Source: Dactylis glomerata | Taxonomy: Eukaryota; Streptophyta; Magnoliopsida; Poales; Poaceae | Assembly: GCA_007115705.1 (NCBI GenBank) | Contig: QXEO01000143.1 | Location: 6,927,434 to 6,991,433 of the forward strand | Length of the DNA: 64,000 nt | Reading direction: 5' to 3' | Shown: positions 34,201-46,824 of the stretch, piece after piece | How the letters are laid out: every line of letters starts with the position of its first letter | Numbering within the stretch: the first letter of the stretch is position 1 | The notes under the pieces: generated by a model | The model's input: the letters and a program-made list of their open reading frames with translations, nothing else | Database searches by the model: none | Told to the model about the DNA's origin: nothing | Made by a program: the position numbers and the translations under genes

Positions 34201-34475
34201 ACTATACGTCTAATCCTTTGTTTTCAGCAAAACCAGTGATATTGACAACCTCACTGTAATTTGGGGCAAAGTAGTTTTGTTGTGTTATGTGCAGGTTCCA
34301 TGTTGCTGCTGGCGTCGGTAGTGCACCCTGCCAAAGTCAGCTAGCAGCAACCTTTAGAAGTGATTTCTTTCTCCTACTGGTCGATTAAACTTTGGTTTCA
34401 TACTGAGGGAAAACTTACTATTGTGCTCATCATACCTTCCTCTTGGGGTTTCCCAACGGGTTCTGTGTGACATCA
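31239..34475 (+). repeat. G1 5' LTR (contains solo LTR 31804-33425)
   Basis: It starts TGATACGTTGC and ends GTGTGACATCA. The two parts are 31239-31803 and 33431-34475. TATA box TATAAATT at 31607-31614. Confidence 0.92.
31804..33425 (+). mobile_element. Solo LTR nested in the G1 5' LTR
   Basis: The 1622-bp block runs TGATACGTCTC...CACTATCA with a perfect TSD TTCAT (31799-31803 and 33426-33430). It is homologous to the host LTR along most of its length, so it is a member of the same clade inserted into its relative. Confidence 0.92.
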
Positions 34476-34486
34476 AGACTGTTTTC

Positions 34487-34503
34487 TGGCGCCATTGCCA
34501 AGG
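34487..34503 (+). promoter_or_regulatory. G1 primer-binding site, mutated
   Basis: TGGCGCCATTGCCAAGG differs from the G2/G3 site TGGCGCCGTTGCCGGGG at three positions, all G to A. This fits methyl-cytosine decay on the opposite strand. Confidence 0.75.
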
Positions 34504-34673
34504 AGAAAGAGGATTTCTGCAAGGGGAGTCTCTCACTTCCAATCTCTTTACTTTGTTATTGTTTTGCTTAGTTTCTTTACTTTGTCTTGTTTGCATCTTT
34601 TTATAAAAAATACCGAAAAATTTGTTCCTTTTATAGTTGTTATTTTTGTTGGTCTGTTTTAATCTTACTAAAA

Positions 34674-36259
34674 TGAGTAATCCTGAGAACACTAAGTTGT
34701 GTGACTTTACTAGCACAAACAACAATGTTTTCATTTGCACATCTATTGCGCCACCTGCTCCTGAAGCAACTTTCTATGAAATTAAACCTGCTTTGTTAAA
34801 TCTTGTTATGAAAGAGTAATTTTTTGGTGTTAGTACTGATAATGCTGCTGCTCACCTTAATAATTTTGTTGAAATTTGTGAGATGCAAAAATATAAGGAT
34901 GTAGATGGAGATATTATTAAGCTTAAATTGTTTCCTTTCTCTTTAAGAGGAAGAGCTAAAGATTGGTTGCTATCTTTCCCTAGAAATAGTATTGATTCTT
35001 AGGTTAAATGCAAAGATGCTTTCATTGGAAAATATTATCCTCCTGCTAAGATGATATCCTTGAGAAGTGAAATAATGAAGTTTAAATAATTTGATAATGA
35101 ACATGTTGCTCAAGCTTGGGAAAGAATGAAATCGTTGGTAAAGAATTGTCCCACATATGGACTGACTACTTGGATGATCATCCAAACCTTTTATGCAGGA
35201 CTAAATTTTTCTTCAAGAAACCTTCTGGATTCAGCTGCTGGAGGTACCTTTATGTCCATCACTTTGGGTGCTGCAACAAAACTCCTTGATGATATGATGA
35301 TGAATTATTCTGAATGGCACACTGAGAGAGCTCCACAAGGTATGAAGGTAAATTATGTTGAAGAAACCTCTTCCTTCAGTGATAAGATTGATACCATTAT
35401 GTCTATGCTTGTTAATGGTAAAACTCATATTGATCCAAATAATGTTCCTTTAGCCTCTATGGTTGCTCAAGAAGATCATGTTGATGTGAACTTCATTAAA
35501 AATAATAATTTCAACAACAATGCTTATAGGAATAATTTTGGTAGTAACAATTATTGGCCATATCCTTCTAATAATTGTAATGGTTATGGTAATTCTTATA
35601 GTAATTCCTACAACAATAATAGAAGTGCGCCCTCTGATCTTGAAGTCATGCTTAAGGACTTTATTAGTAAACAAATTGCTTTTAATAAATCTGTTGAGGA
35701 AAAGTTTGGTAAAATTGATGTTGTTGCTTCTAAAGTTGATAGCCTTGCTCTTGATGTTGAACTTCTGAAATTAAAGGTTATGCCTCATGATGTTAAAGAA
35801 AGAAAGACTTTGAATGCCATTCAAGTTAGAATTGATGACAATGTTAGGATGTTAGCAGAATTGCATGCTAGTTGGGAAAGAGAGGATGAAATTGCTAGAA
35901 AGAATAATATGACTAAAGTTTGTACCATTACCACCACTAGTAATATTGAAGTTTCAAATGCTAGCAAACCTCCTACTATTAATGATAAAATGATTGGTGT
36001 AGGAAAAGTCCCCACTCCCTCTGCAAAATTTCCTAAAACCACTGAAACTTTTTCCAATAAAAGTGCTAAAACATTTTGAAGTATGGGAGACAATGGTCCT
36101 ACTACCTTTGATAATAATGATTTTGATCTTGATGGTTGCAATATCTCTGAATTAATTGTGTTCCTACAAAAGCTTGCTAGAATTCCTGATGCTAGTGCTA
36201 TGAATATGGCTTTTACAAAACATATTACAAATGCTCGCATGCAAATTAGAGAAGAGAAA
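34674..36259 (+). pseudogene. G1 gag, decayed and split from protease
   Basis: MSNPENTKLCDFTS begins a Gag-like protein. FPFSLRGRAKDWLLS, then KCKDAFIGKYYPPAKMISL and WMIIQTFYAGLNFSSRNLL, form the Retrotrans_gag (PF03732) core that assembles the particle. An Asn-rich linker and a predicted helical segment (KVDSLALDVELLKLK) follow. In-frame stops lie at 34817 (TAA), 35000 (TAG), 35087 (TAA) and 36077 (TGA). No CCHC knuckle was seen. The frame is cut at 36259 by G2, and the downstream protease part resumes at 46349. Confidence 0.85.
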
Positions 36260-37929
36260 TGATTGCTGGTTGATGGCGCCAGAAAAGAGTTGGTGCCTAG
36301 TTGAATGACCAGCCCGTTGGAAACCCCAAGAGGAAGGTGTGATGAATATAGCAGCAAGATTTTCCCTCAGTTAAGAAACCAAGATTTATCATTCAGGAGA
36401 GGAGCAGACAAACGACCAAAGGTGATGCGGACTGGCTTAATAGCACTCCAACAAGGGCGTCGTTTAACGATACTTGTTGACTCATCTTCGGCCAGTAGCA
36501 ACATGGAACCTGCACACACACAACCAAGTACTTTGTTCCCAATTTGCGATGAGGTTGTCAATCTCACCGGTTTGCTTGAAACAAAGGGTATGAGCGTATC
36601 GAGTGGAAAACAGTGAAAGTATGCGAGTAAATTAAACAGTGCAAGTAAAGTACACAGGTGATAGCAATATGATGGAAATAGGACCGAGGTCCACAGTTCA
36701 CTAGTGGTGTCTCTCCATAAGATAAATAACACATGCTGGGTAAACAAATTATAGTTGGGCAATTGATAGAATAAAGATAAACGTGATATGTCAAGAAGAT
36801 CACTATGCGATTTACTCTGGGCATTACAATAAAATACATAGACCGCCATCCAACTGCATCTATAACTAATAATCCACTCACAGGGGATATCGTCCGAACA
36901 CCCCATGAGTATTAAGTTGCGAACAACAGATAATTGCATTAAGCAAAGTGTGTAATGTAAACAAAGCATATTCCCTTGAGCATATGAATGTTGTTTTCTC
37001 CCTAGTAGCAACAGCACATCTACAACCTTAGAGGTTTCTGTCACTCCCCCAGGTTAAATAGAGGCATGAACCCACTATCGAGCATAAATACCCCCTCTTG
37101 GAGTCACTAGCAACTACTCGGCCAAGATAGCTACTAACAACGGAGAGCATGCAAGATCATAAACAACATAGAGATAACATAAGATATATTTCAGTATAGC
37201 AACTCAATCATAACACCAATATTCATCGAATCCCAACAAACCAAACATGTAGAATTACATAACGGTGATCTCAATCATGTAGGGCAGCTCATGAGATCTA
37301 AACATGAAGCACATAGTGGAGGAGACAACCATCTAGCTACTGCTATGGACCCATAGTCCAAGGTAGACTACTCACTCATCGCTCTGGACGCAAGCATGGC
37401 GATGAAGAAGACCTCCGGTGGCGATTCCCCTCTCCGGCAGGGTGCCGGGAAGAGCTTCTGGACCCTCCCGATCTCGGGTCGACGACGGCGGTGGATCGCG
37501 ATGTGTTTCTGGAAAATTGATCGGGTAGTTAGGTTTTTCCCATCGGGGGGTCTTTATAGGTGAAGGGGCAGCGTCAGAAGTGGACCGAGGTGTCCTCACA
37601 CATAGGGGGCGCGGCCAGGGGCTGGGCCGCGCCGCCCTGGTGTGAGGGTGGCCTGTGGCCCCTCTCCGTCTCCTCTTCGGATCTCCGGAAGCTTCCGGGA
37701 AAAATAAGACTTCAGGAACTTGTTTCGTCCAATTTCGAGAATATTTCCTATGTAGCTTTTCTGAAACACAAAAACAGCAAAAAACAGGGAACTGGCACTG
37801 TGGCGACTTGTTAATAGGTTAGTTCCGGAAAATGCATAAAAGTGCCACGAAGTGTAACGAAACATTAGGCAAATGGTGTAAAAACAAGCATGGAGCATCA
37901 AAAATTATGGATACGTTGGAGACGTATCA
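36260..37929 (-). repeat. G2 3' LTR
   Basis: Plus strand TGATTGCTGG...GACGTATCA. Contains the 15-nt primer-site copy at 36275-36289. Confidence 0.92.
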
Positions 37930-37943
37930 GCATCCCCAAGCTT
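37930..37943 (-). promoter_or_regulatory. G2 polypurine tract
   Basis: Minus strand AAGCTTGGGGATGC directly abuts the 3' LTR start. The same motif recurs inside the tail at 40139-40153 and 40195-40209. Confidence 0.8.
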
Positions 37944-40865
37944 AACTCCTGCTCGTCCTCGAGTAGGTAAGTGATAACAAAAGAAATAATTTTTGAGGTG
38001 ACATGCACCTACACAATCTTGATCATATATGTAAGCATTTGTGAGCTGGGATCAAAAGAACTTAAAACATGGGCATAAAAGATATAATCTCGACAATAAC
38101 AACTTAGCAACCATGTTATAAACATGAAAATGAACACAAACAAAAGATTATAAAAATGAAACAATGAAAGTCAAACGTGTGTTCAAATCATAAGGAAAAA
38201 CATACAAATGGTTTTCAGCTTGTCCTTCATGGAGAGCAAAACATAAATGCATAGGACACCTTCAAGTTTAAGAGGGCGACTAGATACAAATAATTTGAGA
38301 ACAAGTGAAACCAACAATATGAATCAATCAATGAAAACTTTGGGACAATGCACATTATACTAAGAATGACAACTATGCTCTCTTAATGTTGCATAAAGAT
38401 AGAAGGTGGTGACTCAACATAAAAGTAAAAGAAAGGCCCTTCGTGGAGGGAAGCAGTGATTGCAAGTTTTATAACCTTCAAAAATTATGTTACTTACCGG
38501 CTTTGAGCTCTCATTGCCCCCATCATAAGCATCTTGAATGGTTAAAGTTAATGCCAGAACAATTATGATGCATATGCTTGACAAATCATAAGTTGAAAAC
38601 CTCGTGTCCCGTGAATACGAGTACCCAAACCTCATGCTACTTTACTTAGAGTCCCAAGCAAGGCTCTTGTCATTGTAAGTATACACGTATCATCGAGAAC
38701 CACCAACGGGGTACCTCCGTGCCCGATGACATGGAACAAGCCCACATCAAAATGACAGGACAAGCAGACAATGGACACCTCGACATCTCTTTTATTTACC
38801 ATTTATTTAGCTTTTTATTTTGAGATGCCTCGTCGAATGTCCACTATGGGTATGCTGCAAATTTCCACCATGAATTATGCATGGCTTAGATTGGCGGCCC
38901 AGGCGTTTCCCTAACACATATACAAACTCCATGATCCCCACAAGATTCCCAATTCATTTCACACCGCGGGCATCCATAAACAAAAGATCACGATATCAAC
39001 TCAAAAGAGAAGTGCAATGTTGAAAGCTTGCCCATGACGGCATGGCTGGGCTAGTCTCCAACTTACAACTTGCAAGCATAACAACTCAAGATAAGAGACC
39101 ACAATGTCAAAAAAAATTAGAACAAGAAAAAGTAAAGTGTGCCTTCCGGTTCGTGAGAGCTTTACTGACCAATTTTCACATAACACTGGTAAGAGTTTAA
39201 TTTGAAGAGAAAATAAAAGCAAGTCAAATTTACTTGGAATAGCAAATTGCTAGTAGGTATGTATGGTGGACACTTTGGCAAACTTGGTTTTTAGGAGTTA
39301 GATGCACGAGTAGAGCTCATACTCAGTACAAGGTGAGGGCTAGCAAAAGACTGGGAGCGACCAACTAAGAGAGCAGTAATGGCCATAATCATGCAAAGCG
39401 ACAAAGTGACATTAAAAGAAGCATAAGATGGCATCAAAAGTCAAAAACTAAATGATCATAGAGGCTATTGGCGACTTTGTAAGAGTCTAACATGTGTGAG
39501 CATGCGCCAAGTCAACCCAAATAAAGCATCAAGGAGAAAACCAAAATAATACTTTCAAATAATTAAAACAGCGCATGATTTTTTCAAAGGCTCATTAAGC
39601 AATCTCAGTTATTTGAGACAAGTCATGCTACAGCAAAACCACTAAGCATACTATCAAAAAAGACATCAAGCATGACATGAAAAAGCCTAAGCCGCAGTCT
39701 ACACAAGCTCCTTCTTGTACCACTTTTTTGCATAAAGCTTTTTCTCTTTTCCAACACCATTCAACCTTTTTATAAACACCTCTTTTGATGAAAACCAATA
39801 AAGATCAGAGGCAAAAATACACCTTGATAAATAAATATAAGAAGATCTGAACGCAAATCAAGGCAAAAACAAAAACTAAAAGCAGTAGCAGAAAAAGAAG
39901 AACACTCAGTTTTTGATAAGAATGAAAACTAGAGCGTTCTTGGCAAATGAAAAGCAAGGCAACTTCTCCAAAAGAAATTTGTTGGGGTCCATCCATTTAT
40001 TGCAGCAAACAAAACTAACTAATAATGAAAACTAAAACAACTGACGCTCCAAGAAAAACACATAGTGTATGAAGCAATAAAAATATAGTGTCTTGAAAGG
40101 TGACCTGATTTTTGCCGATGAAGAAGGGGTGCCTCGGGGGCATCCCCAAGCTTTGACGCTTGTACTTCTTGGATATTTCTTGGGGTGATGCATGGGCATC
40201 CCCAAGCTTGAGCTTTTTTTCATTCTTCAACTCATCTCATCATTCTCCAATCCCTACACTTGAAAACTTCCTTCATACAAAACTAAACACAAATCTATTA
40301 GCAACATTAGTGTAGGCATAACATATAATCAACCTATTTTTGCTTCAGGTTTCAACCCAAAACCACCACATATATAGCATATACTACTGTAGCAACTTCC
40401 CCAAAAGTTCCGTGATCAAAAGAACTAAAAAATAAAGCGATAAAGCGGCAAACACGAATATTGGCAGAAATCTGTCAAAACAGAACAGCTGACAAAGGTC
40501 GAATTTTTAAGGGGTTTTATGTTGCTCAAATCAAAAAGTGTTCAACTAATGAAAGTTTGGATATAACCTGGGGCATACGCAAAAGAAATCGAAGGTCCAA
40601 AAGATATACAGAGAATTTTTACGAATTTTTATGGTGCAGCACCGAAAACAGTTTCAGGACAGCAACATCCCCAAATCTTTACCTCACTCAAATTAGAGGC
40701 TTCTCTTGGCACAACAATGAAATAAATAAGATAAGGAGCGGTCATTACAGTAGTAATGACTTCCAAGACTCAAATAAAAGAAAAAGTACTGAAAAGAAAA
40801 CATTGGGTTATCTCCCAAGAGTGCTTTTCTTTAACGCCTTTGAGCTAGGCGCAGAAAATTGCGAA
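37944..40865 (-). other. G2 noncoding tail
   Basis: This 2.9-kb stretch lies between protease and polypurine tract with no credible gene. It is homologous to the tails of G1 (46825-50093) and G3 (54371-57290). Right after the protease stop all three share AAAGGCGTTAAAGAAAAGCA and TCTTGGGAGATAACCC. It contains two internal PPT-like motifs. Confidence 0.75.
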
Positions 40866-43800
40866 TCAAGTAACATCAAGAGATGAAGCATCAAGCTCAT
40901 AATTTGCTCTAAGAATAGAGTCAAAAAGTAATTTCTTCCTTTTACTAGGGAAGTGTTCCATACCTTTCTTTAGTGGGAATTGATATTTGATGGTGCCTTC
41001 TCTCATATTAATGATGGCACCTACAGTTCGAAGAAAGAGTCTTCCCAAAATAATAGGACATGAAGCATGGCATTCAACGTCCATAACAAGAAAATCAACG
41101 GGAACAAGGTTATTGTTAACCACCATAAGAACATCATTAATTATTCCCAAAGGTTTCTTCTTAGCAACATCAACAGTAGGAACATCATAGTAACACTTTT
41201 CAAGCGGTGGTAAATCAAGCATGTCATAAATTTTTCTAGGCATGGTAGAAATACTAGCACCTAGATCACATAAAGCATGGCAATCAAAACCATTAACATG
41301 CATATCAATGATGGGTTCCCAACCATCTTCTAACTTCTTGGGAACAGAGGCTTTTTGTTGCAACTTTTCATCCCTAATTTTTATGAGAGCATTGGTAATA
41401 TGCTTAGTAAAAGCAATATTTAAAGAACTAGCATTGGGAGTCAAAGCAAGCTTTTGCAAGAACAAAATTACTTCTGGTATATTGCAGCCATCAACATCAA
41501 AATCATTAAAGGAAATAGAGCTATCATCTCCTACACTCCAAAAAATTTCAGCACTCTTTTGAGAGAAAGTTTTGGCAGTTTTAGGCTTTTTACCACAAGG
41601 AGTGGGAGTTTTCTCTACACCAATCAAAGTAAGAGGATTGCTAGCATTAGGAACAACATCATTAGAGGTAGTAATAGTACAAACTTTCATATTCCTATAA
41701 ATCTCATCCTCTCTTTCCCATTGAGCATGCAATTCTGCTAACAATCTAATATTTTCATCAATCCCAACTTGAATAGCATTAACAGTAGCTGATACGTCTC
41801 AAACGTATCCATAATTTTTGATGCTCCATGCTTGTTTTTGCACCATTTGCCTTGTGTTTTGTTACACTTCGTGGCGTTTTTATTCGATTTCCGGAACTAA
41901 CCTATTGACAAGATGTCACAGTGCCAGTTCCCTGTTTTCTGCTGTTTTTGTGTTTCAGAAGTGATACACAGGAAATATTCTCGGAATTGGACGAAACAAA
42001 AGCCAGAAGTCTTATTTTTCCCGGGAGCATCCAGACATCCGAAGAGAGGAAGGAGAGGGCCACAAGCCGCCCTCACATAGGGCTGGCACGGCCCAGGCCC
42101 TGGCCGCGCCACCCTGGTGTGAGGAGGCCTGGGGCCGCCTCTGACATTGCCCCTTCGCCTATAAGAAGCCTCGGGACGGAAAACCCTAGGAGAGTCGACG
42201 AAATTTCCAGAAGAGTTCCGCATCTCCGCCACCGCCGCCGACGAATTTCGGGGGACAGAAGTCTCTGTTCCGGCACCCTGCCGGGACGGGGAAGTGCCCC
42301 CGGAGCCATCTCCATCGGTCTCCATCGCCATCTCCGCCGTCTCCATCGACCTCACCGCCGTCTCCATCAACCTTGCTGTCTCCTATGATGAGGAGGGAGT
42401 AGTTCATCCCCGGGGCTGAGGGCTCTACCGGTAGCTATGTGGTTCACCTCTCTCTCCCATGATGTGATCTTTATGTGATCGTGAGCTTTGTATCATGTTG
42501 AACAAGTAGATATTATTATTCAGATATTATGTGTACTCTAGTGGTAATTATTAAAGTAATCTATTCCTCCTGCCATGGTGTAACGGTGACAGTGCGTGCA
42601 TCATGGTGGTACTTGCTCTAGGCTACGATTGTGATCTCTTATGGATTATGAGAATAATTATCGCTATGATAGTATTGAAGTGATCTATTCCTCCTTTCAT
42701 GGTGTAATATTGACAGTGTGTGCACCGTGTTAGTACTTGGTCTAAGTTGCAACGATATCTATCTTGAGTTGTGCTTTGATTTGGATATCTCTATGAGTGG
42801 TGTTTGTCAAGTACTTGATGAACTTTAAGGGGTGCTTCTGTAGCCACTACACAATGATTAGTGATGTTCAATAGGAGAGTAATTCAGAGTACCATAGTGG
42901 AGAGAAGTTGTTTATTTATTTGTTCAATCATGTTATATTGTTGGGAGTGTGTCCACTAGTGAAAGTATGATCCCGAGGCCTTGTTTTCAAGCATTGCACA
43001 CCGTTTACTTGCTGTTTTGTTACATGTTTACTCGCAGCGATATTTACTTCAAGTCACATTTGCTACTTATAATCATTACTACTACTTGTATTTCACTATC
43101 TCTTCGCCGAACTAGTGCACCTATACATCTGACAAGTGTATTGGGTGTGTTGGGGACACAAGAGACTTTCTGTATCGTAATTGCAGGGTTGCTTGAGAGG
43201 GATAGCTTTGACCTCTTCCTCCCTGAGTTCGATAAACCTTGGGTGATCCACTTAAGGGAAACTTGCTGCTGCTCTACAAACCTCTGCACTTGGAGGCCCA
43301 ACAAGTGTCTACAAGAACAGAAGCGTGTGTAGACATCAGTAGCAAAAACATTGTTCTCTTTCACATCATTAGGCAACACTTTTAATTTTAGAAGTTCAAC
43401 ATCATGAGCAAGGCTATCAACTTTAGAAGCAAGAATATCAATTTTGCCTAACTTTTCCTCAACAGACTTATTAAAAGCAGTTTGTTTACCGATGAAGTCT
43501 TTGAGCATGACTTCAAGTTCAGAGGGCGCGGCCCTAGTGTTGTTGGAGGAATTACCATAAGAATTACCATAACCATTACCATTGGTAGAAGGATACGGCC
43601 TATAATTGTTACTAGCAAAATTGTTCCTATAAGCATTGTTGTTAAAATTATTGTTTCTAATGAAGTTCACATCAACATGCTCTTCTTGAGCAACCAAAGA
43701 GGCTAAAGGAACATTATTAGGATCAACATGAGTCCTATCATTAGCAAGCATAGCCATAATGGTATCAATCTAATCACTCAAGGAAGAGGTTTCCTCAACA

Positions 43801-44483
43801 GAATTTACCTTCTTACCTTGTGGAGCTCTCTCGGTGTGCCATTCGGAGTAATTTACCATCATGTTGTCAAGTAGTTTTGTTGCGGCGCCCAAGGTTAGGG
43901 ACATAAAAGTGCCTCCAGCAGCTGAATCCAATAGGTTCCTCGAAGAAAAATTCAGTCCTGCATAAAAAGTTTGCACAATCATCCAAGTAGTCAGTCCATG
44001 AGTGGGGCAATTCTTTATCATAGATTTCATTCTTTCCAAGGCTTGAGCAACATGTTCATTATCAAATTGACTAAACTTCATAATATTGCTACGCAAAGAT
44101 ATAATTTTAGCAGGAGGATAATATCTACCAATAAAAGCATCCTTACACTTAGTCCATGAATCAATACTATTCTTAGTCAAAGACAGCAACCAATCTTTAG
44201 CTTTTCCTCTCAAAGAAAAAGGAAACAACTTGAGCTTAATAATATCACTTTCTACATCCTTATATTTCTGCATCTCACATAGCTCAACAAAATTGTTGAG
44301 ATGAGCTACAGCATCTTCAGTACTAGCACCAGAAAATTGCTCTTTCATAACAAGGTTCAATAAAGCAGGCTTAATTTCATAAAAGTTTGCAGAAGGAGCA
44401 GGTGGCGCAATAGGAGTGCAGATAAAATCACTATTGTTCATACTAGTAAAGTCACACAGCTTGGTATTTTCAGGATTGGCCAT
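40866..44483 (-). pseudogene. G2 gag-protease, interrupted by solo LTR
   Basis: The ATG at 44483 (MANPENTKLCDFTS) opens a frame of about 688 codons once the solo LTR 41790-43338 is removed. Gag core motifs are FPFSLRGKAKDWLLS and CKDAFIGRYYPPAKII, then TWMIVQTFYAGLNFSSRN. The C-terminal part is a retropepsin-like aspartic protease with CDLGAS at 41253-41270 (Asp-Leu-Gly instead of the usual Asp-Thr/Ser-Gly, as in several plant Gypsy lineages), then KKPLGIINDV and CPIILGR. One TAG (43770-43772) replaces the Lys codon found in G1. The frame ends LDASSLDVT. There is no RT downstream, so Gag and protease are the only coding functions. Confidence 0.88.
41790..43338 (+). mobile_element. Solo LTR in G2 gag (TGATAC clade, subfamily X)
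   Basis: The 1549-bp block runs TGATACGTCTC...AGACATCA with a perfect TSD GTAGC (41785-41789 and 43339-43343). It has a TATA-like CCTATAAGAAG near 42158. It is the same subfamily as 27669-29025. It is the youngest layer in the G1-G2 stack. Confidence 0.92.
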
Positions 44484-44655
44484 TTCAGCAAAACTAAAAG
44501 CAGATAAGTAAAAACAACTATCAAGGATTCTAATTTTTTTGGGGTTTTGATAAAAAAAACGATGCAGGTAAAATAAATAAAGTAAAGCAAAACAAATAAA
44601 CAAAGTAAAGGATGTGTGTGCGAAAAACTCCCCTTGCAGAGGTCTTCTGCTTCCT

Positions 44656-44672
44656 CCCCGGCAACGGCGCCA
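44656..44672 (-). promoter_or_regulatory. G2 primer-binding site
   Basis: The minus strand reads TGGCGCCGTTGCCGGGG, ten bases inside the LTR end. A partial copy lies within the LTR at 44698-44712. Confidence 0.85.
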
Positions 44673-44682
44673 GAAAAGAGCT

Positions 44683-46343
44683 TGATTGCTGGTTGATGGC
44701 GCCAGAAAAGAGTTGGTGCCTAGTTGAATGACCAGCCCGTTGGGAACCCCAAGAGGAAGGTGTGATGAATATAGCAGCAAGATTTTACCTCAGTTAAGAA
44801 ACCAAGGTTTATCGTTCAGGAGAGGAGCAGACAAATGACTGAAGGTGATGCGGACTGGCTTAATAGCACTCCAACAAGGGCGCCGTTTAATGATACTTGT
44901 TGACTCGTCTTCGGCCAGTAGCAACGTGGAACCTGCACACACACAACCAAGTACTTTGTTCCCAACTTGCGATGAGTTTGTCAATCTCACTGGTTTGCTT
45001 GAAACAAAGGGTATGAGCGTATCGAGTGGAAAACAGTGAAAGTATGCGAGTAAATTAAACAGTGCGAGTAAAGTAAACAGGTGATAGCAATATGATGGAA
45101 ATAGGACCGGGGTCCATAGTTCACTAGTGGTGTCTCTCCATAAGATAAATAACACATGCTGGGTAAACAAATTACAGTTGGGCAATTGATAGAATAAAGA
45201 TAAACATGATATGTCAAGAAGATCACTATGCGATTTACTCTGGGCATTACAACAAAATACATAGACCGCCATCCAACTGCATCTATGACTAATAATCCAC
45301 TCACGGGGATATCGTTCGAACACCCCATGAGTATTAAGTTGCAAACAACAGATAATTGCATTAAGCAAAGTGTGTAATGTAAATAAATCATATGCCCTTG
45401 AGCATATGAATGTTGTTTTCTCCCTAGTAGCAACATCACATCTACAACCTTAGAGGTTTCTGTCACTCCCCCAGGTTAAATAGAGGCATGAACCCACTAT
45501 CGAGCATAAATGCCCCCTCTTGGAGTCACAAGCAACTACTCGGCCAAGATAGCTACTAACAATGGAGAGCATGCAAGATCATAAACAACATAGAGATAAC
45601 ATAAGATATATTTCAGTATAGCAACTCAATCATAACACCAATATTCATCGGATCCCAACAAACCAAATATGTAGAATTACATAGCGGTGATCTCAATCAT
45701 GTAGGGCAGCTCATGAGATCTAAACATGAAGCACATAGTGGAGGAGACAACCATCTAGCTACTGCTATGGACCCATAGTCCAAGGTAGACTACTCACTCA
45801 TTGCTCCGGAGGCAAGCATGGCGATGAAGAAGACCTTTGGTGGCGACTCCCCTCTCCGGCAGGGTGCTGGGAAGAGCTTCTGGACCCTCCCGATCTCGGG
45901 TCGATGACGGCGGCGGATCGCGATGTGTTTCTGGAAAATTGATCGGGTACTTAGGTTTTTCCCGTCGGGGGGGGCTCTTTATAGGCGAAGGGGCAACGTC
46001 AGAAGTGGACCAAGGCATCCTCACACATAGGGGGCGCAGCCAGGGGCTGGGCCACGCCGCCCTGGTGTGAGGGTGGCCTGTGGCCCCTCTTCGGATCTCT
46101 GGAAGCTTCCGAGAAAAATAAGACTTCAGGAACTTGTTTCGTCCAATTCCAAGAATATTTCCTGTGTAGCTTTTCTGAAACACAAAAACAGCAGAAAATA
46201 GGGAACTGGCACTGTGGCGACTTGTTAATAGGTTAGTTCCGGAAAATGCATAAAAGTGCCACGAAGTGTAACAAAATATTAGGCAAATGGTGTAAAAACA
46301 AGCATGGAGCATCAAAAATTATGGATACGTTGGAGACGTATCA
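44683..46343 (-). repeat. G2 5' LTR
   Basis: Same ends as 36260-37929 and very similar throughout. Next to the primer site at 44656-44672. Confidence 0.92.
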
Positions 46344-46348
46344 AGAAA

Positions 46349-46824
46349 TTAAAACAAAAAGTTTCTATTCCTAGAAAGTTAGAAGATGGTTGGGAGCCCA
46401 TCATTAAGATGAAAGTGAATGATTTTGATTGTAACGCCTTATGTGACCTTGGTGCCAGTATCTCTTTTATGCTTGGTTTACCACCTTTAGAAAATTGTTA
46501 TTTGGATGTTCATCTTCTGATATTGCTAAGAAGAAACCTTTGGGGAGGATTAATGATGTTCTTATTATGGTTAACAATAACCTTGTCCTCATTGATTTCC
46601 TTGTTGTGGATATTGAATGCAATGCTTCTTGTCCTATTATTTTGGGAAGACCTTTTCTTAGAACTGTTGGTGCTATTATTGATATGAAAGAAGGTACTAT
46701 TAGATATCAATTCCCACTCAAGAAAGGTATGGAACACTTTCCTAGAAAGAGAAAGAAGCTACCTTTTGATTCTATCATTAGAACAAGTTATGATCTTGAT
46801 GCTTTTTCACTTGAAAATACTTGA
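46349..46824 (+). pseudogene. G1 protease domain, frameshifted
   Basis: VSIPRKLEDGWEPIIKMKV leads to CDLGASISFM (Asp-Leu-Gly active-site triplet at 46445-46453). About nine residues present in G2 after the active site are missing. A frameshift occurs near 46505, after which KKPLGRINDVLIMVNNN, CPIILGRPFLRTVGAIIDM and KKGMEHFPRKRKKLPF continue to the stop at 46822-46824. The fold is a retropepsin-like protease that would cleave Gag. This copy cannot be functional. Confidence 0.85.

Larger units (their letters stand above)
36260..46343 (-). mobile_element. G2: non-autonomous Gypsy element inside G1, opposite orientation
   Basis: The 3' LTR is 36260-37929 (1670 bp) and the 5' LTR 44683-46343 (1661 bp). 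The TSD is perfect AGAAA (36255-36259 and 46344-46348). On the minus strand the order is 5' LTR, primer site TGGCGCCGTTGCCGGGG (44672-44656), gag-protease (44483-40866), a 2.9-kb noncoding tail, polypurine tract (37943-37930), 3' LTR. A solo LTR sits in gag (41790-43338). Only one premature stop was found in gag-protease, so G2 looks younger than G1, as the nesting requires. RT and integrase are absent. Confidence 0.93.

Noticed and set aside
35450..35768. Hydrophobic ORFs on both strands in G1 gag
   Set aside because: Shadows of the Asn-rich Gag linker codons (AAT/ATT runs); no independent support.
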